A stretch of 64,000 bases of DNA, from positions 1,391,200 through 1,455,199 of the forward strand of contig VFFE01008914.1 of the NCBI GenBank assembly GCA_008921705.1. Direction: 5' to 3'. The stretch comes from Burhinus oedicnemus. Lineage: Eukaryota; Chordata; Aves; Charadriiformes; Burhinidae. Shown piece by piece: positions 45,480 through 59,700 of this stretch; the first letter of the stretch is position 1; every line of letters begins with the position of its first letter. The position numbers and the translations under genes were made by a program. The notes beneath the pieces are model-generated. The model ran no database searches. It was not told where the DNA came from and worked only from the letters and a program-made list of their open reading frames with translations.

Positions 45480-48400
45480 ATGAGACATGACAGGGCATGA
45501 ATTGTGTTGTATTAATTCTCGCCGAGTGTGTTGTTGTAAGGCAAGAGAATGAAGGCTGGGTGCCATCGGTCCAGCCAACTGTGAATTAATCCTTTCCCAT
45601 TCTCACAATGGAACCTCTTATTGTGGTTTTATAAAATGTTAATTTTTAAAATATTTATATTGTTAATTAAGTGATGAGTTTCTAAGCCATGACGGCAATC
45701 AGCACAATTCTTTCCATAATTCTGAGCAGTGAACTGTGCTATCCGCTACTCCCTACTCAGATCCTCCACAGGCAGTCAAACCAGCTGTTTTCTATTGTCC
45801 GTCTGCTAATGTATTCTAATATCCTGCCTCCTAATGCCTAGTCTCATATCTGCATTCATTTGCATATAAGAAGCATCTAGATATGCCAGTAATGGTTAGT
45901 GAGGTCCTTTGAGCATATAAAGTGCTATGGAAGTGCTAAATATGGCTTTTGTTTACTATTCAAAGAAAACACTAATGTAGTGGGGGGTATTGTGCATGTC
46001 CCTTGTCAGTCAAGACTTTTTTCTGTTCACTGCGATTGGGAGCAGTGTTGTTTAATACTAAAAATAAAGCTTTTGGGGTTTGTGCCTTTGCAAAATTAGG
46101 ACACCCACTTCTTTTTGTCAGTAAGTGATTCCCAGCCAGACCCCCCTTACTTAAAATATCAGGTTTTTATAGTATTCTATATGGTACTCTACACTGCTCT
46201 TTAATTTAGCGTAGAACATTTTCTTTGGTGATCTGAGACTGGCTCAGGGACCCAGTGTTGGTGCTTTACATCTCCAGTAGAGGTTTTGGCTTTGATTTCA
46301 ATAGGAGCCAATTCACACTTAGCAAGGTCATGGAATCTACATTCCTGAACAGACTGCAGAAGACTTTTCACCAGAGACATCCTGAAAAGTACAGCGTGGT
46401 TGTTTGCTATATAAAATCATGAAGGGAGGTGCCTAGGCAAGCAAGGAAATCCACCTGGGCATTTGTCTGTGGTTGCTGTTCCGCTGTTGTACCTAGAAAT
46501 GCTCATTAGCATATAAAAGTCCCTGGAGTCCTACTGAAGGGGCAGAGGTGGCTCTGTGACATTTATGCATGGGGCAGGATGGGATCTTCTTGTCATTGCG
46601 ACCTACCAAATGTCCATGCCACGAACTGTCAGGGCCAGAGATTACCGACAGTGAGAAAATCTGAAACTCCACTTCTGCAAAGAAATTGCAGATATGAGTG
46701 GCAAGATGTTTGTTTTGTAGACCCATACAAATATAAAAATGCCTAGGCAATGTCACTGGCACAGGTGTGAAAATGCTGCACTGGCTAGCAGACAGAGATG
46801 ACATGTTTTTCTGGCCCTAAACCAGTTGTTTAATTTCATGAGCAAAGATACGAAAAAGTTTCTTTGGTGAACATTAAGCAAACATGTACTATTTCAAAAT
46901 ATTAACAGTAATCACACTTCTACATGCCATTCATTCCCAAGCCCTTCGTACACTTAATTTGTCTCTGATAGTCAGTCGTTTTGGAGAGAGCAATTATTTA
47001 ACAGCATGTAGTAACCCAAACGCATAATTAAAACTGGAAACAACAAAAGATATCATCCATATTTGGAACTGCCAGTGTTTCAAATACAGGTAGAAGAATT
47101 ATAATTACCTGGACTTGAATTGTTATTCATTATTGACATCATCATAGGATTTGAGCCAGGTCATTCATCAATGATGTTCCTGCAAAGAGAAGAAGAAATA
47201 ACATTCGTATTATTGTATACTGTAATCACACACTTAATGTTCAGTATTTGGCTCGTAGCATTTTATAAGGTCTAGATTTATTTGTACCTTAAAAGAAAAA
47301 TGTTTTATTTTCACCTAGACACCTTATAACTTTGTTTTCAAAATCAAAAGATGAGTCAAATTTCACAAGCGCCTCATTCTGACTGGTGTTGAGAGCTGTC
47401 CTTGGAGTAAGAAATGCCGCAGTGGTCAGGTAGATGCTCAGCAGTATGTCATATTGAAAATTATATGTTACAGTCTATATAAATGTACATACAGGTCTAT
47501 GTACAACCCAAAAGAGATGTACACAATGTTATTAAAACAAGACAATATATTACAGTAAATTTCTTGAGTAGCTTTTCTCAGCCAAGAATGCTGCAGGACC
47601 TGCATCCACTCACTTTGCAAGGGCATGAAGCAGTTTTATCTGGAAGCAGGCAGTTGTGAATCAAGGCAATGTGGGAATTTTCAGCAAAAGGAACCAAAAT
47701 ATTTCTTCTCAATATTTGGGTGGCTTGGACCCTCTCAGCATCTGGATGGTACCTTCTGGTCCCCTTCTCTGCTGTGTTTTCTTAGCATGCCCTTTGTGAC
47801 TGAGACTTGAGGACCCCGCCAGTGTAGGTTCGTTCTGGTCTAAACCTGTTCATTAACATCATTTACAAAGTCTTGGTGCCTTGGAATCTGGAACGGTGGG
47901 CACAATTTATATTTCAACCGTGAATTATTTTGTGTGTGGCATAAAGATAAGTTTTAGTAATGGGCAGGGAGTAAATTATTTAAACAAATAAATTAAAAGA
48001 AATAGAGTTAAGAAATTTGTAAATATGCATGAACCAACAAGTAGTTCTGCACTCATATGCACTTACTATATATACTTTGTTTTGCTCTGTGGGCTTCTCA
48101 AGCTTTCATACTTCCCTCATCTTGGTTTTCACCAAGTTTCCTGGCAAGGTGTAAAAGACTGCTAAGGAAAAGAACACTACTTGTGTTTTTTGTGGTAGGT
48201 TTGCACTAAGTTGATTGGTTATCAAAGGGCCAAAACAAATACCTGATTTGGTTTACTATCAAGTGCTTGATAAATTCCCTTCCCCCCCCACCCCCGAAAC
48301 ACAACCATAGAAATTTGTTTTTCTGTTTAAAGTCTTGTTTATCAGAACAAAAAATAAATATTTTCCTCTCCTTAGTGATTCTTGCTTTCCAAAGTTCGCA

Positions 48401-49380
48401 GCTTGAGTCCATTGCCCATATGTGAGAATTTAGTGCCATTTAAAACACCCTTGGTCTCAGCTTCAGAAAGTGATTCAAAAGCCTGAACATAGGTGTCTAA
48501 TATCATTTAAATGCCTCAGGATATCCCGCCTGGCATTCAGCTGCTGCTTTAGAAGGGCTCCGCTCTCCCACAGATCTTGTGTTGTCTCTGCCAGTCTCCT
48601 GCGGACGCTGTGAATACCCCAGGATGTTTAAAATTGTGCTGAACGACTATGCTTAGGCACCTGCACTGCTCCCCCTCATGTTCCCCGCTCGCAGCAAGCA
48701 CTCCTAGCGCAAACAGCATAGGCTTATGTTCGTGTTTCTGTACTTCTAAATGCCCCGTGTAGGGGCAATCCATGACTATTTGGGAGCACTTGACAGCCCG
48801 TTGTCTTGCCATGAATATTTACACCATTCTGCCTATCGTACAGTAAAGTATGAAGCCTCATATTCTCATTTCTTAAACAATCAAAACATACTTGTAGATT
48901 AATTTTAATGCACGTATTTTTTCCATTTGAATACATTGTGATTAGAAGTTCACGACCTTGATTATATCATGCAATTTGAGAAATCACCAACAATGTCCAT
49001 GGTGATTAAATATTCCACTTTGTAATTATTTTGTAACTTTTGTTCTGCTCTTTGCTCACTCTAAAAATTATCATAAAATTTTGAAAGATGTCCTCGGTGC
49101 AGAATATGTCCATAAAATATTAAATATTCAATTTTCCTCTATCATGGCTTGAAAAATTCATAATTACATGATGATCCACATAATAACTCATTCTGAAAAG
49201 TCATATATGGCACTCCCCCTGTGACTGAGTTAATAATTTACTGCTGTGTGGGATTTTCACTCTGCACTGTTAGTCTTGGGAACATTTATTAAGCAAATGT
49301 TCATTTGCAAAGATCAGAATGTGAATGAAGAGGGTAAGAATTTAATGAGGAGTGACAGACAGGTGAACTGATTCCATACA
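45480..49380. other. Unique sequence with regulatory-like motif clusters
   Basis: No gene recognised. Several blocks are AT-rich with many homeodomain- and POU-type words: 45480-45720 (TTGTTAATTAAGTGATGAG), octamer ATTTGCAT at 45858-45865, 46840-47060 and 49080-49380. A C-rich run lies at 48280-48297. A TATAAAAG word at 46512-46519 has no transcript context. Confidence 0.45.
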
Positions 49381-52300
49381 GTTCTTTACTACAGGAGAAA
49401 GCAGATAGCTTTATCTTTCATAGCCTCGATAGACACATGAAATGAAATATAGGAGACAGGGGGCAAAAGGAAAAAAAAAGGTACTTTCCTAGAAGGGCCA
49501 ATGGAAGGATAAATCAGAGGAACTCATGAACATGATTCAGACCAGTTGAAATGGCTGTTCATATTCTGTACCTTTGGACTTATATAGCAGCAATATCCAG
49601 ACTTGTTATTTTCTAGATCTTTGTCCATTTTCTCAATAGACTACTTTCAGCATTAAAGAAAAAAATCAAGTCCAACAATACAGCATCAGCTTATCTGACA
49701 ACAATATATTTCTGGAGAAGCAAAACAATTTTTTAATTTTTGTTGCAAAATGCATGGTAGTTTATAGTTACCCTTTATCATTTTCAGATGTAAGAAACAC
49801 TTGCAAGCAATATAATGTGGGGACTAGTATCACAAGTTAGTCAACATTTTTTTCATTAAATAATGAAAAGGTTTGCTACCCATTAACTGTGTAACTTATT
49901 TATATGATTTTTGGGTGTCGTCTAATCAAACATAAGTTAAATAATATTGGTCCTAGTTTTTCTTTGTAGAAGAGATTCAAGAAAAAAATGAAATGCCACA
50001 GGAAGATTTTGTCATTGATTCAGAGTTCAGTTTTGCAAAATATGGAACCTGTTGCTCTTGATAAAGCAAAAAGCTAATAGACTTATTCAAGACTTATGAA
50101 ATAATCTTTTGTTTAAAGGTAGGTGAGTACAAACAGGTGTTTTACTGACTAAGGGACATTTCATTAAACATGCCATGACTTCAACAAGACCAAACAAGTC
50201 TTTCTCAATCTATGGCCACTGGGATGTGTAAGGATATACCATACAGCTATACTTGCCGATGATACCTAAATATAAGGTCCCAAATATTATGATTTGTATC
50301 TTTATACACCAAAAAGATGTTATCTCATGTGTCCTAACTGAAATTGGGCAAAACTGGAATTTCCAGTTGGTTGCTTTATGAATTTACTTTCATTCCAATA
50401 TGGATGTTTTTCAGCATTTTCTTCTTCTCCATGACAGTTTAAATTTCCTAAAATGTTTTTGGCCTCCAGAAAATGTAATTTTTGAAAAGTGCAACATTTA
50501 TTTCTGAGATCATTGCCAAGATGAAAACAAATCTCATGAAGATGAGAATTATTCTTTGTGTGTGTTATGCTTCTTTTCTTATTTTTTTTTTGGCTGTGGT
50601 GGATGATTATGTAATCAATGATGCACAGTCCATTTTTTTTTTTGAAAAAGGAAATAGTACATCAAGGGAGATGTGGTGATAAAACTATGCAAAACATAAT
50701 TTTCTGAAAAAGGTGCAAAAAATTATTTTTGTTAAAAAGTTACACATTTTGAAAGAGAATTTTCAAACAGCTGGTGTCAGCATCATTTTCCTGGAGAGAT
50801 ATATATATCCCTGGATATAAAGGTTTCAACTGAGGATGAGTGAATTTTTTTTGGCATTTGATTTTCAGAGGTCAATCCATGACTATGTTGGAAAAGAGAC
50901 AGAGATTTTGGTCTAAATTTCTGATGGCGAATCCCAACTTCCATCCTTTATTAGTGGACAGTTACCTGACAAACTTAAAAAAGAACAGACAGACACATGA
51001 GAGCTTTAGTTAAGTCACTCTCTGCAATGACTCTCACCTACACTTAAAAATGTAGGAACTTTTGAAGAGAAATTAAGAAATGCCTATTTCTCTCCACAGG
51101 CTAGGCAAGAAGTTGACAGTGATAGGCTCTGGTACAAACTTCTCCACCATTTATATCAACATAGAGTCAAATGAATCCAATTTCAGTGACCAGAACATAG
51201 AAAATAGGAGAGTTTGAATAGCAAGTCAAAGGCAGGGTTTGTGAAATGCACATCCTTCATTTCCCCTTCAAGGGTATGTAATATGAGGAAGTAATTAAGG
51301 TGACTGACTGAAGCAGCAGTAAAGACGACTGGCAGAAGGAACACAAATAATTGCGAAAACCGGCAGACGTAAAGGTAACTATCTCATGGAAATTACTTGT
51401 TTGTGATTTCTTATTTACTTAATTAAGTCATTAATTAATTACTTAGGTTGTCTAGATAATGGAACTCTGTTTTCAGGTTATTCTTAGTTATTTCAAGGGC
51501 CAATTTGGAAGGATCTGATTTAACAACTTCATTTTTTACATGACTCTGAAAATAACAGACTTGGACAAGGTCTGTTTTTAACATAAATTTGTGGGATATA
51601 TTCAAAGAGGATGAACTGGGATATCATAAAGGGAGAATGAGGTGACACTGAGAACTGAAGAAAAAAATCAGATTAAATTTAATCACACAGACTCAAGATA
51701 TATAAAAAGAATTTTTCCTAGAGCTTATTGGTTAGGTATGACAGAGATGGGAGAGACCTATTCACTGATTGCAAAGAAAGAAACTCATTTGACCAAAGAC
51801 AGATGTATGCCATTACAGTCAACTGGGAGAAATAGGCAGCACTTTTATGGCATAGTCCATTTCATCCTGAAATAGATATTTGGCAAGATTAGTGATTCCT
51901 TAGTGCCTGTTTCTCTAAATCGACCATAAAGGAACCCTAGGTTGACTACTCTGTCATATATCTGTGTGAGACTAATTTCATCTGAGGGAACTATGAGCCG
52001 CAAAGGTGATGTGGCCGTGAAAAAAAAAAAAATGCATTTCTTAGGTATGTGTGTTGTGGTATTCCTCAATAAAGATAGAAGACTGTCAATCCATTTGTAC
52101 AAAAGGGAAGTAAAAGTTTGTCTGCAATAGCCTGGACTGCTTTGATTATTCATCTTCTGGAAAGAGTAAGTTCAAACTGGAAGAACTGTAGCAAAGAGGT
52201 ACTATGACAGATGAATGGGGAGTCTGCTTGGTATTAACTTTGGCGTTCATAAGAGGTTAACAAACACTTTTTAAAAGAAAGTATAACACTTCCAAAAAGA

Positions 52301-55300
52301 AGTATCATTACCATAATTTCAAAAAGAAAAAGCAGATGAGAAGGGAGTTAAGAATGCTAGCCCTGGTTGGGGGGACAAGTTTCTACCCCCACTCCTTTAA
52401 GTGAGCTCCCAGTGAGACGTGGCTGGTGGTAATGCATATTCCTTCACCTTACCCCCAGGTCCAGCTCTCATTGTGGTTTTCCCATACCTTAAAAGCAATG
52501 ATATTCCTTGCTTCAATATCCACTTACTTCCCAACCAGGGAATCCTAACCTCTCCTATGCCGAAATCCCTCCATTACCAGCCAGAGCTCATGTACATTTG
52601 TTCCATTATCACCATTATGACACATAATAGCTTGTACTGAATTTGTACTCCTAAAACATTTCACAGTGATAGAAAAGAATAACACATTCATGAAGAGACA
52701 AGCATACAGTTGCATAAGAATAGTGGGTAGGAGCTGTAAAAAAGGATTGTTTGATGTCATGGATACCTAGCAATGGGACTCAGTGATCCGAGAGTCCTCA
52801 TCCAGCCCCATTTCTTCAGTGTTTTAAAAGTAACTCTTACATTTACATATTTTTAAGCATCACCGAGCCAGACAAGATTGTTGTAGGAATCTGGGATTAA
52901 AGGAAACCACCAACATTTGTAAAATGTAATTTAAGTTTCTGATAGCTTTGACAGGTAAACATTAAAAAAAAGTTGGTTGTATTTATGTACCTTATTTGAA
53001 GACTTTAAATTTCCTTGCACGAGGAGGCTTCTCCAGACATAAACTCTCCTTCAGCAGGTCCCTTTTCCTCAGCTGTTTGCATCTGTGAAGAAAGTTAAAT
53101 TTAGCTGAGTTTTGTGGTTTACGTGTTTTGAAATAATTTTGATTATTTGTTTTAGAACTATTTTCAATAGCAACTTTACCAAAAGGAGATTGCTTTTTTT
53201 GTGCACAAGATAGGGATGGGAAAGAAGAAGTAGTTGGGCTCAGTCCTGAAGCTTTATAACTGGTACTTTGTGCAAGGACTCACTCTTCTTTCTTCTGCAG
53301 ACTGGGAGTGATAATAACTACCAGCCCCCGTGTGAGATCTGAGAGCTAGCTTCTACTATGGGAACAACATTATTCAGACTAGCCAGGCATCCTGTCTCCT
53401 GAATTATACAAATCGTACCATCTGATGACTGGTGCAAGTCAGTCTTTTGCCACAAGGCCTGGGATTCAGCTCTAGTTAAAGATACCTGAGTTTAGGCGTC
53501 TATGTGAAGATGTCCGCCTGCAAGCGAAGTGGCTAACTCCTATCACAGTCAAAGGACATCCACAAGTGGATTCAGTTGCCTGAACACAGATGTTTACAGA
53601 TGGGGAAATTACGAGGCAGGTCTATGGCAGACTTGCAACTTTGTGGAGCAGCAGCTGAAGGCCAGGCCCTGGGGCATTTCCCCTGACAGCTGGTGCCTGT
53701 ATGAGGCCAGCAGAATTGACCCCCAAGCCAGTCAGTCAGAGGAGCCTGCCGAACTGTTCAGCCCACCCTAAAGTAACAATCTAGACTTGCTCTGCGAGCT
53801 CTCTTTCCAGACTTTATCAACTGCATAGACTAGATCTCCATGCTTCGTTCACATACATTCACCCACGCAGACTCCTAAATCTACAGGTCTGAATTTCAGC
53901 TTGAATCTTACCCCTCAAACCTAATTCAGCTGCTTTAATACAGGTGTCTAAATAAAGATATTTCAAGCTGGACTCCACTGGAGATGCCCCAGGATATCCT
54001 ATTTGGTCTCCAGCTTCCACTCAGCAGGTGCCAGGGTCTCCCATAAATTCTGTATCAGGTTTACTACCTCCATGCGAGTGACTTAAGGTTTGATACTTCA
54101 GGCTGTCTGAAGTGGCAATAGATTTCGATGTTTAGACAATTAAATCAAGTCCTAAGTGTTTCTTGGTATTCCTTTCAGAGGAAAGGGGGGAACAAAATAA
54201 AAATGGAAGAAAGAATTACCTGAATGTCAGGTGCCATAAACAATGAAAATAAGGACTTGTAATATTTTCAATCATTTACAAAATTTTAATTTTTTTTTGT
54301 TTGTTTTACTTCATTACCATTAAAATGAAATATTTCCAAGAGATGTCAATATTGAAAGTTTTCTTGCCTAGATCATGGCTTAAATGGTACACAGTGTCAA
54401 AGAACACTGCAGGCTTTGTGTTTTGTCTGTAAAAAAACGTTTTCTCTAAACAGCTTTAAATTGTTGCTTTCAAAAGGTTGTTTCATTATGTCATTCATGT
54501 ACTCATGTAGTACAAAAGAACGGCAACTGGTCAGATCTCCCTAGTAGGGACAAAATTGGTTCAGCTGCTTTTATTCTACCTTATAAATGGCCTAGCACAA
54601 AAATTCCCTGTCAGAACTTAATGCTTTGGGCTTTCTGCACGTAGTAGTGGATGGTGCCTTGGGGCCAGAGTTCAGAACATCACTTCTGAGCTTTAAAATC
54701 CAACGGGGCCAAAAGGAAAAAATAAAATGTCATGATTAGCCTTTGACAGCTCCAATCATTTGTTAAATGTGGGGAAAAACTGGGAGAAGTAGGAAAGATA
54801 GGCTTGTTGATTGTATTGGGATATTTGTTATTTAAACTGTGGCATTTTGCAATGACATATACAAACAGAAGTTTTGTAGAGGCCTATTGAAAGTCTTGAT
54901 TGCATCTGTTGTAGATGTAAGAGTATCTGAGACTTGGGAACGAGAATGAAATAAACATGTCAAGACTCATTAGAATAAAAAAACCCCAACACTACTGTTA
55001 ATAGGGCAGTAAGAGCAATAAACTATGTAGTACAGTTAGGCTTGAAATGCTCATAACCTAGATAGCAAAAAAACTTCTCGTATAAACTTCCCTTATGTTA
55101 GTGAAGCCACACCAAATTTCCAAGATATTTGTCAAGTTAGTCCTTGACAGTGTTATGATTCCCATGATGCTATAATGATAACCAATATATAGGTATACTA
55201 AGGATATTCTGAAGTACTTAATCAATGGGTTTCATTTACAAATGCATGTGAAAATAACATAGCTGAGGGGAAAACATACTTAGTGAGAAGATGAGACTAT

Positions 55301-56487
55301 TTCTTCAGACATGCCCTCTGACATCTGCTCTGTAGTTTGTTTCTATCACACCAGATAAGCAATTTATTATCAGTATGGGATATGCCAAGCAGTTTGAAAG
55401 TTACTTGATAATTAATATTAAAACATGGTATAGCTTTTCCTTTCTTAGACACAGTGTCACCATATTTCCAAGAAGAACTTAAACAATTATCGTGAGACTA
55501 TTTAGACCAGCTAACTAAAGAACAAGTATCTAATTGGCCTATCTTTATCACTGGTTTCATCTAACAAGCTACAGGCCATATGATTTAAAATTACAATCCA
55601 CTTTCGAGCTCATAACTCACTTTATTTAAAAAATGAATCAAATAAAATCATCACTGAGGTCCTAAGTTTCCTTGCAAAAAGTATCTAAATAAAAAATGCT
55701 GTTAAATACAATAATAAAAGAATGAAGAAGCTCTAAGATCATTTAGACCACATGGACATGATTAGTGAAGAAGCTGCACTCAAGTGTTTTCAATCACCTA
55801 ATAAAAATATTCATGGCATGATGAAAAAAACTGTCAGTTCTGAAGTATAGTAAAGAAATTCTTCAAATTAGATTGCACTAAATGACTGCCTTAGACAAGA
55901 TAAATCTTGTTTTCCTTTGATCTTCTGATAATGCCAACACATACTTTTGAGGGGTCTGGCAAGAAACACACAGAGGATCCTCACTTGCCAAAATCAATAA
56001 CATGCATTTCCACGCCTGAGAGACAGAAACGCTGGCTAATAACAGAAACATGCTCACTGGAGGCTGGAGGAACACTTGTTTGTGCCTAGTTCAGTATACC
56101 AGAGTGACTGCTGAAGAATGATTCAGCCTGGTAAAACTCCTACGTCTAGCACTGTCGCACTTGGTTTCTGTATCTGCCAAATCCAGTAAAGGTCGATTAT
56201 GCAAGTCAGCCCTGCCTGAGGGCTTGTCTGTCTCGAACATTCAAATTTCTAAAACAATTTTCTTGCTTTCTTTCATGAATCGGTATTTGTGCTCTATTTT
56301 TTCAGTTTTACTTTTCACCTCGTTCTTCATCTACTTTTTGGCTTGTAACATCTCTTTGGTACATGCAGATCCAAACATATCTTAACGTGATACAGAGCCA
56401 AATCCATGCATTTCATTTATGAATGGTAAGTCATGTGATTTCCCTTTGTATATGAAGGGAACATTCCTCTATATACACTCCTCTTTA
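49381..56487. other. Unique non-coding sequence
   Basis: About 7.1 kb with no gene or named repeat recognised. Contents include scattered A- and T-runs (50581-50592, 50632-50643, 52020-52032), a TTAATTAATTA-type stretch at 51420-51442, and otherwise mixed sequence. The largest frame is 102 codons on the minus strand at 51845-52153, with no domain. Confidence 0.5.
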
Positions 56488-56774
56488 TCAGGGAGTGTAG
56501 TGATAGGGACAAGGGGTAACGGTTTTAAACTGAAAGAGGGTAGATTCAGATTAGATATTAGGAAGAAATTCTTTACTCTGAAGGTGGTGAGACACTGGGA
56601 CAGGTTGCCCAGAGAAGTTGTGGATGCCCCATCCCTGGAGGTGTTCAAGGCCAGGTTGGATGGGGCTTTGAGTAACCTGGTCTAGTGGAAGGTGTCCCTG
56701 CCCATGGCAGGGCAGCTGGAACTAGATGGTTTTTAAGGTCCCTTCCAACTCTAACCACTCTTTGATTCTATGAA
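56488..56774 (+). mobile_element. CR1 LINE 3' end, plus strand
   Basis: This is the only well-preserved CR1 copy on the plus strand. An open frame continues into it from flanking DNA and reads the ORF2 C-terminus up to the stop at 56685: [29 protein letters not shown] and RLPREVVDAPSLEVFK. After it come the 3' UTR (GTGTCCCTGCCCATGGCAGG, GGTCCCTTCCAACTC) and the terminal TTTGATTCTATGAA. The subfamily is the same as the minus-strand copy at 23581-23868. The 5' truncation point is near 56488. Confidence 0.95.
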
Positions 56775-59700
56775 TATTTGTTTTCTGTGTTAAGAATGAA
56801 ATAAGTTGCAGGGGGGAGGGGGGAGAATCCCTCTTTTTTTTTCCCTTACACCTTGTCTGTTATGTTGGGGTTAAAAGCCATGAGCAGGGTTCTGCCAGTT
56901 TACCACAAGCAAAAATAAAGTATGATTATGTGGAAAACTCTGCCTTATTATGAATACCATAAAATAAAACTTGATAGAGTTAGCAAACAGCTTACAGCTA
57001 TTGACCTGTGCTATTTCATTTCACCCTCTCATGCATATTTTTTAAGAAGTAGAGCTTAGGCATGTGATCACTTACCACATTTTCCAAGAAGCCCAGCCTC
57101 ATTCTGTGCATAGCGTCAAGGATGACAAGGTACAAGGACAACATTAACCATTGATTTTACTGCATAAAACACTGCATCTACCTCCCTAGCTGTAAGCAAT
57201 CTCAATGGCCATGGGATTGCAATATAAGGACAATATGGCAAGAGGGAAATTGCAGCTTTTATGTAGTATAGAGCTAACTTCCAGGGGAACTGGAATAAAA
57301 TCCCTCACACTGTGTTTGACAATACTGGCTGATCTGTGATGATGAATATCTTCAAACTAAACCACATGGAGCATGTGGGTCAACAGCCACATAAACTCTT
57401 GCTGTCCTAAGACAAATTGAGACCTCCAAGTAGGTCACGGTCCAGGAAAGGACAACTCTGTAGTGCTCCTTTGTCTGCAGAACTCCCATGAGTAAATCTG
57501 ATTTGCTCAAGCTTGGCACTGAGGCCAGAATCAGATCCCCGTTGTATCCCTATTAAATGATTCATGGTTTATTTCAAGGATTCTCTTTCTAGGAGTAATA
57601 CTAAGTTTGTCATACATTTATGAGTAACAGCATACAAAACTGAATAAATTTCTTCCATGTAATAGCATAAAGCAGTTCTGGTGAGCTAGAAGCCAGTTGT
57701 AAAGTACAGAAAATTAATGTAAATGTGTTGATGCAATGGGTTGATTATGTACATTATAATGAAATGTATTTTGAAGAGGGCAGGAAAATAATCTATGTAT
57801 GTCATTGTGGAGATATACTTAGTAACTTTCTAAGTATATTTATCTTATTTTTTCAGGGAAGGATTTTATTAGGCAGATATATTATTTAGACAAAATAAAA
57901 TCATTTATAGTATATTTGAGGTTTAATTCAATTTTTCATACTGTTAAAATTTGATTTTTTGAATCCTGGAGTTGTGCAAAATTTCTCCCAATTAAGAGAT
58001 TTGTGATTAAGGTGAGTTTTAAGTATTTAGTTTTTAAAAGAAAGATATATTGCCCATTCAAAAGTGTAAAGCTTCCGAATTCTGTGGAGTTGACACTGCC
58101 TTCTACAATTCACATGGTTATAGGTGTAGATCACGGAACTGTTTCTAAGAAAACTAGTCCCAGAATTTGTTACTGGAGACTCCCTACCCCTTTTTCTTGG
58201 AAACAACCCATCTTCATATTTCTGGAATGACTGAGGCAGAGTTCCTGCAGAGAGCAGCCTCAGTCAACCAAAAACCAATTGTAATTCATTTCTTGAGCTT
58301 CAAAGGAAGGAAGAGTCCTCTGGAAAAATTAATAATAGGAAATAATTGTAAATAAATTATTGCTTATCCAAATCTCTCTATTTAATGAACTGTTAGTCTG
58401 TTTCTCTCTATATTGACTCCCAAATAAGCAGAAATAAATTCAGTGTCAGCCTGGCTGGTTAAGTAACTGAGGTCAGAAAATGTATACACAAGTGGTAAAG
58501 ATCAATATCCTGTGTACAATGTACAAACAGCAAGGTTTATACCTCTAATGGAAATATGAGGTATGTATAAATTGGATACCGATATGTATATAACATGTAT
58601 TTACATAGATGCATATGCATATGTGCAACTGCATATATATGTTCATATACATGTAAATGTTTCAGCATTTTATATAGAATATTACCATAAAATAAGCTGT
58701 GCCTCCAAAAGGAAAATATTTTGTAAGATATGTAAACTGCAGTCAAGGCTGCATTGAACTACTCAAAAATTATTTGGTTAAAGGGTAAATACACCTTGTA
58801 CCTCATAATGAAAATCTTATAGGTAGGGGTGGAGATTAACACTGCAGGCTGTCTGCAGAATATTAATAAAATTCAATATATTTTCTAAAAGGTATAATTT
58901 ATATTTTGTGGAAATGAGTCTCTTTTCTAATAAAATTCTTCTGTCCTTCATTCTGTTCATATAATTTTTCTATAAATCATCCTGTAGGAATTTTTTCTAA
59001 ATATTCATCTCAGAGAGAACCTATTTAAATAAGCCCTCTTAGCAAGATATTTCAGAATTAAAATTACACCATGAGCAATACTTTATCCAATATGCTTCCT
59101 TCTATAGAATTTCTTTCTGACTAAAACAATATTTTGTAGAATTACATTATGTTAAAATAGCTGATCTGAGGTGATGCTTCTAGTATATAAATACTATGTA
59201 AAAAAGACCAACAAATTATCTTTAACCATTTTAATGTAACCCATCTCTGAACCTGTGAAAAAGTAGTTGATTTTCTCTCCACATCTACATATATAGTGAA
59301 AAAAACCTAAGGGCATTGCACTCAGCTTTACCACAACGAAAGAATAAGAAAAGAGAAAAGTGCTGCTGGTTATACTTTATTTTCCTGGATTTGCAGTAAA
59401 CCAGAACATTATGCTCTTTGTAGTCATGTAGAAATAAAGTCTGTGATGTCCCTAGAATTCTTGGGGAGGTTTGATCAAAAAAATGGGTGAATTGTATTTT
59501 TAGAGAAAAAGGCTGGAACAAAAATGAAAGAGAAAACCTGGCACCATTTGCTAGATGGAGAAAGCTTATATTCCAATTCTGGGCCATATTTCGTATTATC
59601 TTCTCAATTCTTAGGTATCTGCCTGAAGCAGGAGAGGACTTGCACGCATCCACAAGTGCTTTTCTGAATTAAGACTCACTGATGAACTGTATTATTTTCA

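Noticed and set aside
46512..46519. TATAAAAG word preceded by CATTAGCA
   Set aside because: Looks promoter-like in isolation, but there is no downstream exon, CpG signal or initiator context. AT-rich DNA yields such words often.
59285..59653. 122-codon minus-strand frame
   Set aside because: No domain, composition typical of AT-rich random frames, no supporting context.
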